From assembly GCA_012521995.1 (NCBI GenBank), contig JAAYLH010000021.1, forward strand, positions 1-47,822: a stretch of DNA of 47,822 nucleotides, read 5' to 3'. The translations under genes and the position numbers were made by a program. Origin of the DNA: Bacteroidales bacterium. GTDB taxonomy: Bacteria; Bacteroidota; Bacteroidia; Bacteroidales; UBA7960. Positions 34,041-41,653 of the stretch are shown here, one piece after another (position 1 is the stretch's first letter; each line of letters begins with the position of its first letter). The notes beneath the pieces were generated by a model that worked only from the letters and a program-made list of their open reading frames with translations, was not told the origin of the DNA and searched no databases.

Positions 34041-35153
34041 TTGAAAAAATTCCTGTTCATTCTTGTCCTTCCATTTCTTTCTGGAAGCACCTTTTCGCAA
34101 AAAGTCCTGTTCGAGACTTTTCCCAAGAAATATGTGGCTTATAGAACTACAGAGGCGCTTGTGATGAACGGCCTGCTGGATGAAGCCGACTGGCAGAACG
34201 TGCCCTGGACTGACGACTTTGTGGATATTGAAGGTTCTCTTAAGCCCAGGCCCGTTTACAGGACCAGGGTGAAGATGCTGTGGGACGAGGAGTATTTCTA
34301 CATCGCCGCCGAACTGGAAGAGCCCCACCTCTGGGCTACTTTTACCGAGAGGGAAACCATTATCTTTCACGAAAATAACTTTGAGGTCTTCATTGACCCC
34401 AATGGAGACACCCACAACTATTATGAGCTAGAGATCAACGCACTGGGCACGATTTGGGATTTGTTGCTCCCAAAACCCTACCGCAATGGTGGGGCCCCCA
34501 TCAGCGCCTGGGATGTTGCGGGATTTAAATATGGCATAAATCTCAGGGGCACCCTCAATGACCCCTCTGACCGCGATACACTTTGGACCCTTGAGATGGC
34601 CTTCCCCTGGAAGATCCTCAAAGAGGCCGCTCCTGGAAAACGCAAGCCTCATCCGGGTGAGCAATGGCGAATTAACTTTTCCAGGGTGCAGTGGCAAATC
34701 GAAGCCGTTGACGGGCAATACAAAAAGGTCATCAAGCCCGAAACAGGTTTTCCATATCCCGAATACAACTGGGTTTGGTCCCCGCAAGGGGTCATCGACA
34801 TGCACCGCCCCGAGTCGTGGGGCTATGTGCAGTTTTCGGGACTGAAGGCAGCTGAAGGAGGAGAGCCGGTTGTCATCAACCCCGACGAATACCTCAAGTT
34901 TGTCCTTAGGGAGTTGTATTATTTACAGCACCGTTTTTTCTGGGCGCATCAGCGCTATGCAAAAAGCCTGGAAGAACTGGAACCTGAAGATCCTGAATTC
35001 TTTGCCCCCTGCCCTGTGGTTTTTGATGTGGCTCGAACCCGATTCAGACTTTCTATCCCCTCTGCTGCAGGGAATGCCACCTGGCACATCAGCGAAGACA
35101 GCCGTATCTGGAAAACCTCCTTAAAGCTGGAGGAAAGGGGCATGTTTTACTAA
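34041..35153 (+). CDS. Secreted CBM9-like carbohydrate-binding protein (TTG start)
   Basis: A 370-residue protein beginning with TTG, chosen because MKKFLFILVLPFLSGSTFSQ forms a good signal peptide from this codon and no ATG is close. Residues about 35-275 form a CBM9-like (DOMON-type) beta sandwich: LLDEADWQNVPWTDDFVD, DEEYFYIAAELEEPHLWAT, NNFEVFIDPNGDTHNYYELEINALGTIWDL, WTLEMAFPWKILKEA and WRINFSRVQW. The last ~95 residues are helical then beta and unassigned. In Bacteroidota such stand-alone proteins often lie in glycan loci and probably hold glycans; no catalytic residues are evident. The slow start codon may lower its level relative to neighbours. Confidence 0.8.
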   Translation: MKKFLFILVLPFLSGSTFSQKVLFETFPKKYVAYRTTEALVMNGLLDEADWQNVPWTDDFVDIEGSLKPRPVYRTRVKMLWDEEYFYIAAELEEPHLWATFTERETIIFHENNFEVFIDPNGDTHNYYELEINALGTIWDLLLPKPYRNGGAPISAWDVAGFKYGINLRGTLNDPSDRDTLWTLEMAFPWKILKEAAPGKRKPHPGEQWRINFSRVQWQIEAVDGQYKKVIKPETGFPYPEYNWVWSPQGVIDMHRPESWGYVQFSGLKAAEGGEPVVINPDEYLKFVLRELYYLQHRFFWAHQRYAKSLEELEPEDPEFFAPCPVVFDVARTRFRLSIPSAAGNATWHISEDSRIWKTSLKLEERGMFY

Positions 35154-35195
35154 ATCAGAAATTTTCGCACTTTACTAATATTTTACCATTTAATA

Positions 35196-36233
35196 ATGAA
35201 ACGACTGTATTCTTTTAGCCCCCTGTTTTTATTGATGCTTTCGCTGGGCTTCTTTGCTTGTGATAAAAACGATAACGATGAGCCCCAGGAGCCTGTAATT
35301 CATAACATCAAGACTTTTCAGTCGGTAAGGCATGCCTATGGCGGAGCACAAAGCCAGACGCATGAAGGGACCTTCAATTTTCCTGTGGATCCCACAAAGG
35401 TAGAGAAGATCCGCATGTTCATCAAACTCCGGTGCCCGGAAGGGGGCTGCAACGCCTGGGATGTCTTTGCCAACATCAAGGTTTGGGATGAGGATTCGGA
35501 GCGTTGGTTTGAGCTGGGCCGATACATCACCCCTTACGGTGTGGACAACGCTAAGAGGCCGCAGGGGTTTATTGTGGATGTCACCGATTTCAAATCCCAC
35601 CTTCACGGCGATGTAAAACTCCGCTCATTTATCGAGGTCTGGGGCGGTGACGGCTGGCTGGTTACAGTCGATTTCGAAGTGACCGAGGGTAATCCCGACT
35701 ATGCCTATTATGCAATCGAAAATGTCATCGATTATGCCAACCATTCGCTCCACGGGGTTCCTTACGGAGAGCACCATGATTTCGTGCTGGAGCGCACCTT
35801 GAGCATTCCTCAGAACGCCAAAGAGACTTGGCTCAGGACCATTATCACAGGCTGGGGCCATGCCACGCCTCTGGATCCAGGTGGCCGTGGGTGCGCCGAA
35901 TGGTGTTTCCGAACCCATCAGGTGGCCATCAACGGAAATGCAATGTTTGACCACGAAATGGGCGCACTCGGTTGCGGGCAGAATCCCGTTCAGCCTCAAG
36001 GAGGCAACTGGGCTCCCGACCGCGCGGGTTGGTGCCCCGGAATGGAAGCGCCTGTGCGGACGGATAAGTTCCAGAACCCGATGAACGGTACAAGCTTTAC
36101 CTTCAATTACGAGTTCCAGGAATGGGAGAATAACTTCCAATACACGGGAGATAACCCCCACGCTTATTATGCCATCACAACCTTTGTAATCGTCAAGAGC
36201 AATGAGCCCATTGTAAAACCGGAAGTACAATAA
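35196..36233 (+). CDS. Peptide-N4-(N-acetyl-beta-glucosaminyl)asparagine amidase F (PNGase F type), lipoprotein
   Basis: This 345-residue amidase hydrolyses the Asn-GlcNAc bond and releases whole N-glycans from glycoproteins. A lipoprotein signal ends in FFAC (Cys22), followed by DKNDNDE, an acidic stretch like Bacteroidota surface-export signals. The two eight-stranded jelly rolls are recognisable: N-domain about 36-165 and C-domain about 170-335, with ITGWGHATPLD (217-227), NGNAMFDHE and GTSFTFNYEF. Asp89, Glu147 and Glu235 correspond to Asp60, Glu118 and Glu206 of the flavobacterial enzyme, all with the same +29 offset. The paired cysteines (GCGQNP, GWCPG) are present too. It is the key evidence that the locus targets protein N-glycans. 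Confidence 0.95.
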   Translation: MKRLYSFSPLFLLMLSLGFFACDKNDNDEPQEPVIHNIKTFQSVRHAYGGAQSQTHEGTFNFPVDPTKVEKIRMFIKLRCPEGGCNAWDVFANIKVWDEDSERWFELGRYITPYGVDNAKRPQGFIVDVTDFKSHLHGDVKLRSFIEVWGGDGWLVTVDFEVTEGNPDYAYYAIENVIDYANHSLHGVPYGEHHDFVLERTLSIPQNAKETWLRTIITGWGHATPLDPGGRGCAEWCFRTHQVAINGNAMFDHEMGALGCGQNPVQPQGGNWAPDRAGWCPGMEAPVRTDKFQNPMNGTSFTFNYEFQEWENNFQYTGDNPHAYYAITTFVIVKSNEPIVKPEVQ

Positions 36234-36244
36234 ACACAGAATAG

Positions 36245-37363
36245 ATGCACAGAAGAACATTCATGCGCAAGGCGGGATTGATGGGTCTGGGGCTGGCAGC
36301 CGTCAACTACCTGGGCTTTGCCTGCAGCCGTGATGCCAAGGGCACGGGCTGGAAAAACTGGGTATGGATAACCCCCGGAAGAGGCATCAGCGACGAGGAC
36401 TGGCTAGGTCACCTGACCACCATCAAGAAAAGCGGGATTGACGGGGTCTTCCTGCAGGTGTACAGCAGCCATAAAGCCTGGTGGCAAACAGACCGGTTGC
36501 CAGTGGAGGAGCCTCTGCTGGAAAGGTTAATCGTTTTAGGTAAAACAATTGGACTGGAAGTGCATGCCTGGATATGGACTATGATCAACAACAACCCATA
36601 TTTTATTGAAAACCACCCCGATTGGTATGCCGTGAACGGCCTGGGGCAGCCTTCGCACAGCCATCCTGCCTATGTGGGATATTATCGCTTTATGTGTCCA
36701 AATAACCCCGGGGTAAGGGAATTTGTCAGCGAAAACGTGCAGGCCCTGACTAAGGTCCCAGGGGTGTCCGGGGTGCATCTCGATTATATAAGGCTTCCCG
36801 ATGTGATCATAGCTGAAGGGCTGCAACCCAAGTACAACATTGTCCAGGATCGCGAATACCCCGAATACGACTATTGCTATTGCGAGATTTGCAGAAACAA
36901 ATTCAGGGAGGAAAGTGGCATTGACCCCCTGAAGGACCTTGAGGATCCTTCGGCCAATGAACAGTGGAGGCAATTTCGCTATGACTCCATTACAGGGCTG
37001 GTAAACAATGAATTGGCGCCTATTGCAAGGGGCAGAAACATTCCGATCACGGCAGCCGTTTTTCCCAACTGGGAAGGTGTCAGGCAGGAATGGCGAAAGT
37101 GGAAGCTGGATGCCTTCTTCCCTATGCTGTATCACATCTTTTACAATGGCGACCTGCAATGGATCGGCGACAACCTGAAGAAACTTATTGCAGACCTGGA
37201 AACTCCCAAGCCCGTGTATTCTGGCTTGTTTATCTCCTCGCTGACGCCTGGAGAGCTTGAGGAGGCCCTTAAGATATCACATACATCAGGGGCTTCCGGC
37301 GCAAGCTATTTTGCATTCAACCATTTAAACGAAGACCATTTGAAAATCATCCGTAATTTCTAA
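36245..37363 (+). CDS. GHL10-like putative glycoside hydrolase, Tat-type lipoprotein
   Basis: A 372-residue TIM-barrel protein resembling the GHL10 (PF02638) group. The leader has twin arginines (HRRTFMRKAGLMGLG) and a lipobox-like GFAC (Cys27), so it is probably a Tat-exported lipoprotein. Barrel motifs: KNWVWITPGRG, IDGVFLQVYSSHKAWW, GLEVHAWIWTMINNNPYF, GVSGVHLDYIRLPD (acidic Asp/Tyr motif of the group), YCYCEICRNKF (CxCxxC, a possible metal site), ITAAVFPNWEGVRQEW and DAFFPMLYHIFYNGD. Activity is unknown. It lies 11 bases after the PNGase gene and 10 before the EEP gene, so it may act on the released glycan or its peptide stub. It is a good candidate for a new glycosidase activity. Confidence 0.7.
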   Translation: MHRRTFMRKAGLMGLGLAAVNYLGFACSRDAKGTGWKNWVWITPGRGISDEDWLGHLTTIKKSGIDGVFLQVYSSHKAWWQTDRLPVEEPLLERLIVLGKTIGLEVHAWIWTMINNNPYFIENHPDWYAVNGLGQPSHSHPAYVGYYRFMCPNNPGVREFVSENVQALTKVPGVSGVHLDYIRLPDVIIAEGLQPKYNIVQDREYPEYDYCYCEICRNKFREESGIDPLKDLEDPSANEQWRQFRYDSITGLVNNELAPIARGRNIPITAAVFPNWEGVRQEWRKWKLDAFFPMLYHIFYNGDLQWIGDNLKKLIADLETPKPVYSGLFISSLTPGELEEALKISHTSGASGASYFAFNHLNEDHLKIIRNF

Positions 37364-37373
37364 GCCTGGTATC

Positions 37374-38234
37374 ATGAAAAAATTCATTAGCCTGGGGTTC
37401 ATTTTGCTTTACCTGGTCTTTTGGGGATGTAAACAGAATGCCTCTGAAATAAAGGTCATTGGTTTCAATATCCGGTACGACAATCCCGATGACGGGATTA
37501 ATGCCTGGCCCAACAGGATTCCCCTGGTAAAAGCATACCTGTCAAAAGAAAGTCCTGACATCATAGGCTTCCAGGAAGCCTTGCATCACCAGGTAAAAGA
37601 CTTGGAAGGCCTTTTGCCCGAATACAGGTGGGTAGGCACAGGCCGAACGAACGGAAAACAGGAAGGGGAATACGTCCCGGTATTCTTTAAACGTTCTGTT
37701 TTTGAAATGGAAGATGAAGGACAATTCTGGCTGTCGGATACCCCTGAAGTCCCCGGCAGCATAGGCCCCGGAGCCGTTTTACCAAGGATAGCCACATGGG
37801 TGAAACTGACCCATAAGGCTTCACAAATCCCCGTTTTCGTTTTCAATACCCATTACAGCCACGTAAGCGATGAGGCAAGGCGACAAGCTGCAGAAATCAT
37901 GGCAGAAAGGATGAAACGCATTGCAGGCACAGCCCCGCTGATCCTTATCGGCGATTTCAACATTGAATTCCAAAGTGAGACCTATCAGCAGGTAAGCAAT
38001 CTTTTTCATTCCAACAACTACTTAATGAATACAGTAGCACACATGGACCCTGAAAAAAAGCCAGCAAAAAAAACTTATCAGGGATTTTCTGAAGCTACCC
38101 GGGGCTCATTCATCGACTTCATATTTGTCAATGAGCATTTTTCTGTGAAAGATTTCCGAATCGACAAGGTAAAAACCGATTCGGTTTATATTTCCGACCA
38201 TTGGCCCGTTAAAACCTTGCTGAAAATTCAATAA
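37374..38234 (+). CDS. Endonuclease/exonuclease/phosphatase-fold lipoprotein
   Basis: A 286-residue lipoprotein (lipobox FWGC, Cys19) of the EEP superfamily, metal-dependent phosphoesterases. The signature residues are present: NIRYD near the start, Glu in IIGFQEAL (metal ligand), NTHYSHVSDEARRQAA, LIGDFNIE (Asp-Asn pair), DFIFVN and the final SDHWP Asp-His. EEP lipoproteins recur in Bacteroidota glycan loci, where some are thought to remove phosphate from phosphorylated mannose or other glycans. A DNase role is also possible. As last gene before susC it probably shares the plus-strand operon from 31,509; the following 293 bases hold a new promoter. Confidence 0.8.
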   Translation: MKKFISLGFILLYLVFWGCKQNASEIKVIGFNIRYDNPDDGINAWPNRIPLVKAYLSKESPDIIGFQEALHHQVKDLEGLLPEYRWVGTGRTNGKQEGEYVPVFFKRSVFEMEDEGQFWLSDTPEVPGSIGPGAVLPRIATWVKLTHKASQIPVFVFNTHYSHVSDEARRQAAEIMAERMKRIAGTAPLILIGDFNIEFQSETYQQVSNLFHSNNYLMNTVAHMDPEKKPAKKTYQGFSEATRGSFIDFIFVNEHFSVKDFRIDKVKTDSVYISDHWPVKTLLKIQ

Positions 38235-38357
38235 CAAGCTAACCTTAACAACTGTTTTTATGCTGCATCCACGGGTTTGATCCACAGGGTTTTGTGATCT
38301 GGTCTAAGGATGAAAATGAATTGTTAAATTAGTGTTAAGAATTTTTTTTGATTTTTT

Positions 38358-38371
38358 CTAAATCGTTTTAG
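38358..38371. promoter_or_regulatory. LacI-type operator upstream of susC
   Basis: CTAAATCGTTTTAG differs from the perfect palindrome in the lacI promoter (1373-1386) at one base and keeps the central CG. It ends 8 bases before the susC -7 box, in the spacer between -33 and -7, where a bound repressor blocks polymerase. T-tracts flank it on both sides. Confidence 0.8.
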
Positions 38372-38379
38372 TTTTTTTA

Positions 38380-38387
38380 TACATTTG
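38380..38387 (+). promoter_or_regulatory. Bacteroidota -7 box for susC
   Basis: TACATTTG matches TAnnTTTG exactly. Transcription would start near 38394, giving a leader of about 130 bases before the susC ATG. Confidence 0.6.
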
Positions 38388-38396
38388 TCAATTGCC

Positions 38397-38416
38397 ATAT
38401 GTTCAATATAACATAT
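38397..38416. repeat. Inverted repeat in the susC initiation region
   Basis: ATATGTT (38397-38403) and AACATAT (38410-38416) form a perfect 7-bp inverted repeat with a 6-base spacer, just downstream of the -7 box. It may be a second regulator site or a 5'-end RNA hairpin. Confidence 0.4.
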
Positions 38417-38527
38417 AGAACAACCGAATGGTTTCGGCAAAACGTTCTTTATTTTCAATTCATTTCTAAATTTCATTAACCAACATCCAAAATTAATAAC
38501 CCAATTACCAACAAAACAAAATCTATT

Positions 38528-41500
38528 ATGAGAAAGAAAATTCTGTCTTTTGTTTTGACCATGGGGTTTTTGGTCACTCTTGCCTATGGCCAGGACCTAT
38601 TGGTTACAGGTACAGTCACCAATGCGGCTGACGGGACTACGCTTCCCGGGGTCAGTGTGGTGATCAAGGGCACGACGGTAGGTGTCTCGACAGACATCAA
38701 CGGGAATTACTCCATCAGGGTTCCCCAGGGGTCGACCCTTCAGTACACCTTCATTGGGATGAACGCCGAAGAGGTGCTCATTACCCGGGCAGGGACCTTC
38801 AACGTGGTCATGGTTCCTGAGGAAACAATGCTGGAAGAGTTTGTCGTTACGGCTCTTGGCATTGTCCGCGAGAAAAAGTCTCTGGGTTATGCCATGCAGG
38901 AAGTAAGCGGTGATGCCCTTGTGCAGACCGGCGAAGCCAATTTGGCCAACACCCTTACGGGAAAAGTCTCCGGCCTGGAAGTCGTACGTTCCAGTACGGG
39001 TCCTGCCGGTTCTTCAAAAATCGTTCTCAGGGGTTACAGCTCACTTACAGGCGATAACCAGCCCCTGATTGTTGTGGATGGAATTCCCATGAACAACTTC
39101 ACGGGAGCTTCCAACAACGACTATTGGAATCCCTCGCTTGACTTTGGTAGCGGCATGTCAGACCTTAACCCCGAAGACATCGAAAGCATTTCCGTTCTGA
39201 AAGGGGCTTCCGCTGCGGCTCTTTATGGTTCTAGGGCCGGTAACGGGGTTATCCTGATCACCACCAAATCGGGCACATCAAAAGAAGGCCTTGGAATTAC
39301 CTTTTCTTCGTCCCTGGGTATTGAAAGCATTTTCTCCAACCCCGAGCAGCAAAGCAGCTTCGGACAGGGTGCTGACGGGATTTTCAACAACCAGTCCGGC
39401 TTAAGCTGGGGTCCTGCCATTGAAGGACAAATGGTTGAAAATTGGAATGGTCAGCAGGAAGCAATGACTGCTTACGACAACGTGAAAAATTTCTTTGAGC
39501 CTGGCATTAACCAGAACTATTCCCTCTCTTTCCAGCAGCAGTTCAATAAGTCATCGATCTACACCTCGCTGACCCGCCGCAATGACAAGAGTGTCATCCC
39601 CGGTGCCGAGCTGACCCGTACAAACCTTTTGGCCCGTTCGGTCTCCAACTTCGGAAGTGAAGACCGCTGGACTGTAGATGCAAAGGTTCAGTACGTGAAC
39701 GCAAATGCCCAAAACCGTCCCCTCTTGGGCACAAACTATTCCAACACCTATTACACCATGTATAACCTGCCCCGTTCGATGGACATCCGTCAGTTTGACC
39801 CCTCAACCAACGACCTCGGGCAGATGATCTGGTACACCGCCTCCAACTATGTGAACCCTTACTGGGGTGCTAAATACAACCTCAACAACGACATCCGAGA
39901 CCGTTTCCTGATGCAGGGATCCGTTAAGTATGCTTTGACCGACTGGCTGGATGCTGAGATCAGCGGAGGTTCCGATATGTACACCACCAATTATGAATCA
40001 AGGGTCCATGCAGGCAGCCCCCTGACTGCTACAGGACGCTTCAGCCTTGGCAAGGAGACCTTCTTCGAAAACAACTATTCGGCCATGCTCTCCTGGCGTA
40101 AGGATAACCTCATTGACCGCCTGGGCATCAGTGGTTCAGTTGGCGGTAACGTTATGATGCAGGAGCTTTCCTATGTGGGTGCCTCTGCTGGTGAACTCGA
40201 AGTTCCCAACCTCTTTGCCATCAACAACGGGATCAACAACCCCACGGTTGGTGAAAACTTCTATCAGAAGCGCATTGCCTCTCTTTATGGTTTGCTGCAA
40301 CTCAACTGGGGTGGTTACCTCTTCCTCGACGGAACCTTGCGTAACGACTGGTCATCGACACTGAGCCTTGAAAACCGCTCATTCCTCTATCCTTCGGTGA
40401 ACGCCACCCTGGTATTCTCCGAAATGCTGGAGAGCATGGACATGTTGCTGCCCTATTGGTTTACCTTTGGTAAAATCCGCGCATCCTTTGCACAGGTCGG
40501 TAACTCACTGAACCCCTATGAATTGTATAACCCCTACAACATTGGCCGAGACCCCCTGGGCAATACCGTGGCCAATATTGGAAACACACTTTTCAATCCT
40601 AACGTGCAGAGTGAGCTAATCACCTCACGCGAACTCGGTGCTGACCTCCGGTTCTTCCAGAACCGCCTGGGGATTGACTTTACCTGGTACCGCTCGAATG
40701 CTACCCGCCAGCTGATAAACCTGCCGATGGACCCCCTGAGTGGTTTTACTGCCAGGAAGGTTAATGCAGGAGACATCCAGAACCAGGGTATTGAGCTGAT
40801 GGTGAATGGTTCGATTATTCAAAACCCCAATGGTTTCTCCTGGGATGCCATGCTGAACTACTCCACCAACGAAAACTCAATCATTGAACTTGCTGACGAT
40901 GTTGACACCTATGGTCTTGGAGGTTACGACAACCTGCAGATCCTGGCCGTTGTCGGCGGGAACTATGGGGAAATCTGGGGAACCACTTATCTCCGGGTGA
41001 CTGATGAGGCAAGCCCGCATTTCGGAGAGTTATTGCTTTCAGCCGATGGTTATCCTCAGGCAGACCCTGAGCGCAAGTATCTGGGCAGCCAAACCCCCAG
41101 TGCGTTGCTTGGCTTTACAAACACATTCCGCTATAAAGGCGTAAGCTTGGGTATCAGCATCGATGGCCGCCTGGGTGGTAACATCTTCTCGGCAACGAAT
41201 GCCTTTATGCAGTACTACGGAACGGCAGCCGTTACGGCTCCTGACGGAAAACGTGAAGATATCATTGTCGATGGAGTGATTGACAATGGGGATGGCACTT
41301 ATTCACAAAACACCAACGCCATCTCTCCCCAAAACTATTGGATCACTGTTGCAGCCACGGGTAACCTCGGAATCATTGAAGAAAACCTTTACGATGCCAC
41401 AAGTGTTCGTATCCGAAACATCAGCCTGGCCTGGGACCTCCCACGCAAGTGGTTTGCCAATATGCCCATCCAGGGCGTGAATGCAGGCGTGGCCATGAAC

Positions 41501-41641
41501 AATGTATGGCTAATCCGCAGTTACCTCAACGGAGTGGATCCCGAATCAGTATATGCCACCGGAACCAACGCCATTGGTTTCGAAAACGCAGCGCCTCCAA
41601 CATCGAGGATGCTACTGTTTAACTTAAGTGTTTCATTCTAA
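38528..41641 (+). CDS. SusC/RagA-family TonB-dependent outer-membrane glycan importer
   Basis: A 1037-residue SusC protein of normal length that imports oligosaccharides across the outer membrane together with SusD. The signal peptide ends in LAYGQ (about 22). A carboxypeptidase-regulatory-like domain follows at about 25-95 (VTGTVTNAADGTTLPGVSVV, GNYSIRVPQG), then the plug with EEFVVTALGIVREKKSLGYA, LTGKVSGLEVV, KIVLRGYSSLTGDNQPLIVV and SVLKGASAAALYGSRAGNGV (about 100-245). The rest is a 22-strand barrel ending in the aromatic FNLSVSF. susD begins 12 bases later. A LacI operator sits at its promoter. The likely cargo is the N-glycan released by the PNGase or another host-type glycan. Confidence 0.97.
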   Translation: MRKKILSFVLTMGFLVTLAYGQDLLVTGTVTNAADGTTLPGVSVVIKGTTVGVSTDINGNYSIRVPQGSTLQYTFIGMNAEEVLITRAGTFNVVMVPEETMLEEFVVTALGIVREKKSLGYAMQEVSGDALVQTGEANLANTLTGKVSGLEVVRSSTGPAGSSKIVLRGYSSLTGDNQPLIVVDGIPMNNFTGASNNDYWNPSLDFGSGMSDLNPEDIESISVLKGASAAALYGSRAGNGVILITTKSGTSKEGLGITFSSSLGIESIFSNPEQQSSFGQGADGIFNNQSGLSWGPAIEGQMVENWNGQQEAMTAYDNVKNFFEPGINQNYSLSFQQQFNKSSIYTSLTRRNDKSVIPGAELTRTNLLARSVSNFGSEDRWTVDAKVQYVNANAQNRPLLGTNYSNTYYTMYNLPRSMDIRQFDPSTNDLGQMIWYTASNYVNPYWGAKYNLNNDIRDRFLMQGSVKYALTDWLDAEISGGSDMYTTNYESRVHAGSPLTATGRFSLGKETFFENNYSAMLSWRKDNLIDRLGISGSVGGNVMMQELSYVGASAGELEVPNLFAINNGINNPTVGENFYQKRIASLYGLLQLNWGGYLFLDGTLRNDWSSTLSLENRSFLYPSVNATLVFSEMLESMDMLLPYWFTFGKIRASFAQVGNSLNPYELYNPYNIGRDPLGNTVANIGNTLFNPNVQSELITSRELGADLRFFQNRLGIDFTWYRSNATRQLINLPMDPLSGFTARKVNAGDIQNQGIELMVNGSIIQNPNGFSWDAMLNYSTNENSIIELADDVDTYGLGGYDNLQILAVVGGNYGEIWGTTYLRVTDEASPHFGELLLSADGYPQADPERKYLGSQTPSALLGFTNTFRYKGVSLGISIDGRLGGNIFSATNAFMQYYGTAAVTAPDGKREDIIVDGVIDNGDGTYSQNTNAISPQNYWITVAATGNLGIIEENLYDATSVRIRNISLAWDLPRKWFANMPIQGVNAGVAMNNVWLIRSYLNGVDPESVYATGTNAIGFENAAPPTSRMLLFNLSVSF

Positions 41642-41653
41642 AACCCCGAAAAA

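Larger units (their letters stand above)
38235..38527 (+). promoter_or_regulatory. susC promoter and leader region
   Basis: This 293-base region has no gene. It contains, in order, a short direct repeat (38267-38292), a T-rich segment, the operator at 38358-38371, the -7 box TACATTTG at 38380-38387, an inverted repeat at 38397-38416, and a ~110-base A-rich 5' leader. The start codon follows AAATCTATT, without a Shine-Dalgarno sequence. No clear -33 TTTG is at the expected distance. Confidence 0.7.

Noticed and set aside
38267-38292. Imperfect direct repeat (ATCCACGGGTTT / ATCCACAGGGTTT) after the EEP gene
   Set aside because: Only two short copies with an indel, and no link to a promoter or terminator. 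Too weak to call a functional element.
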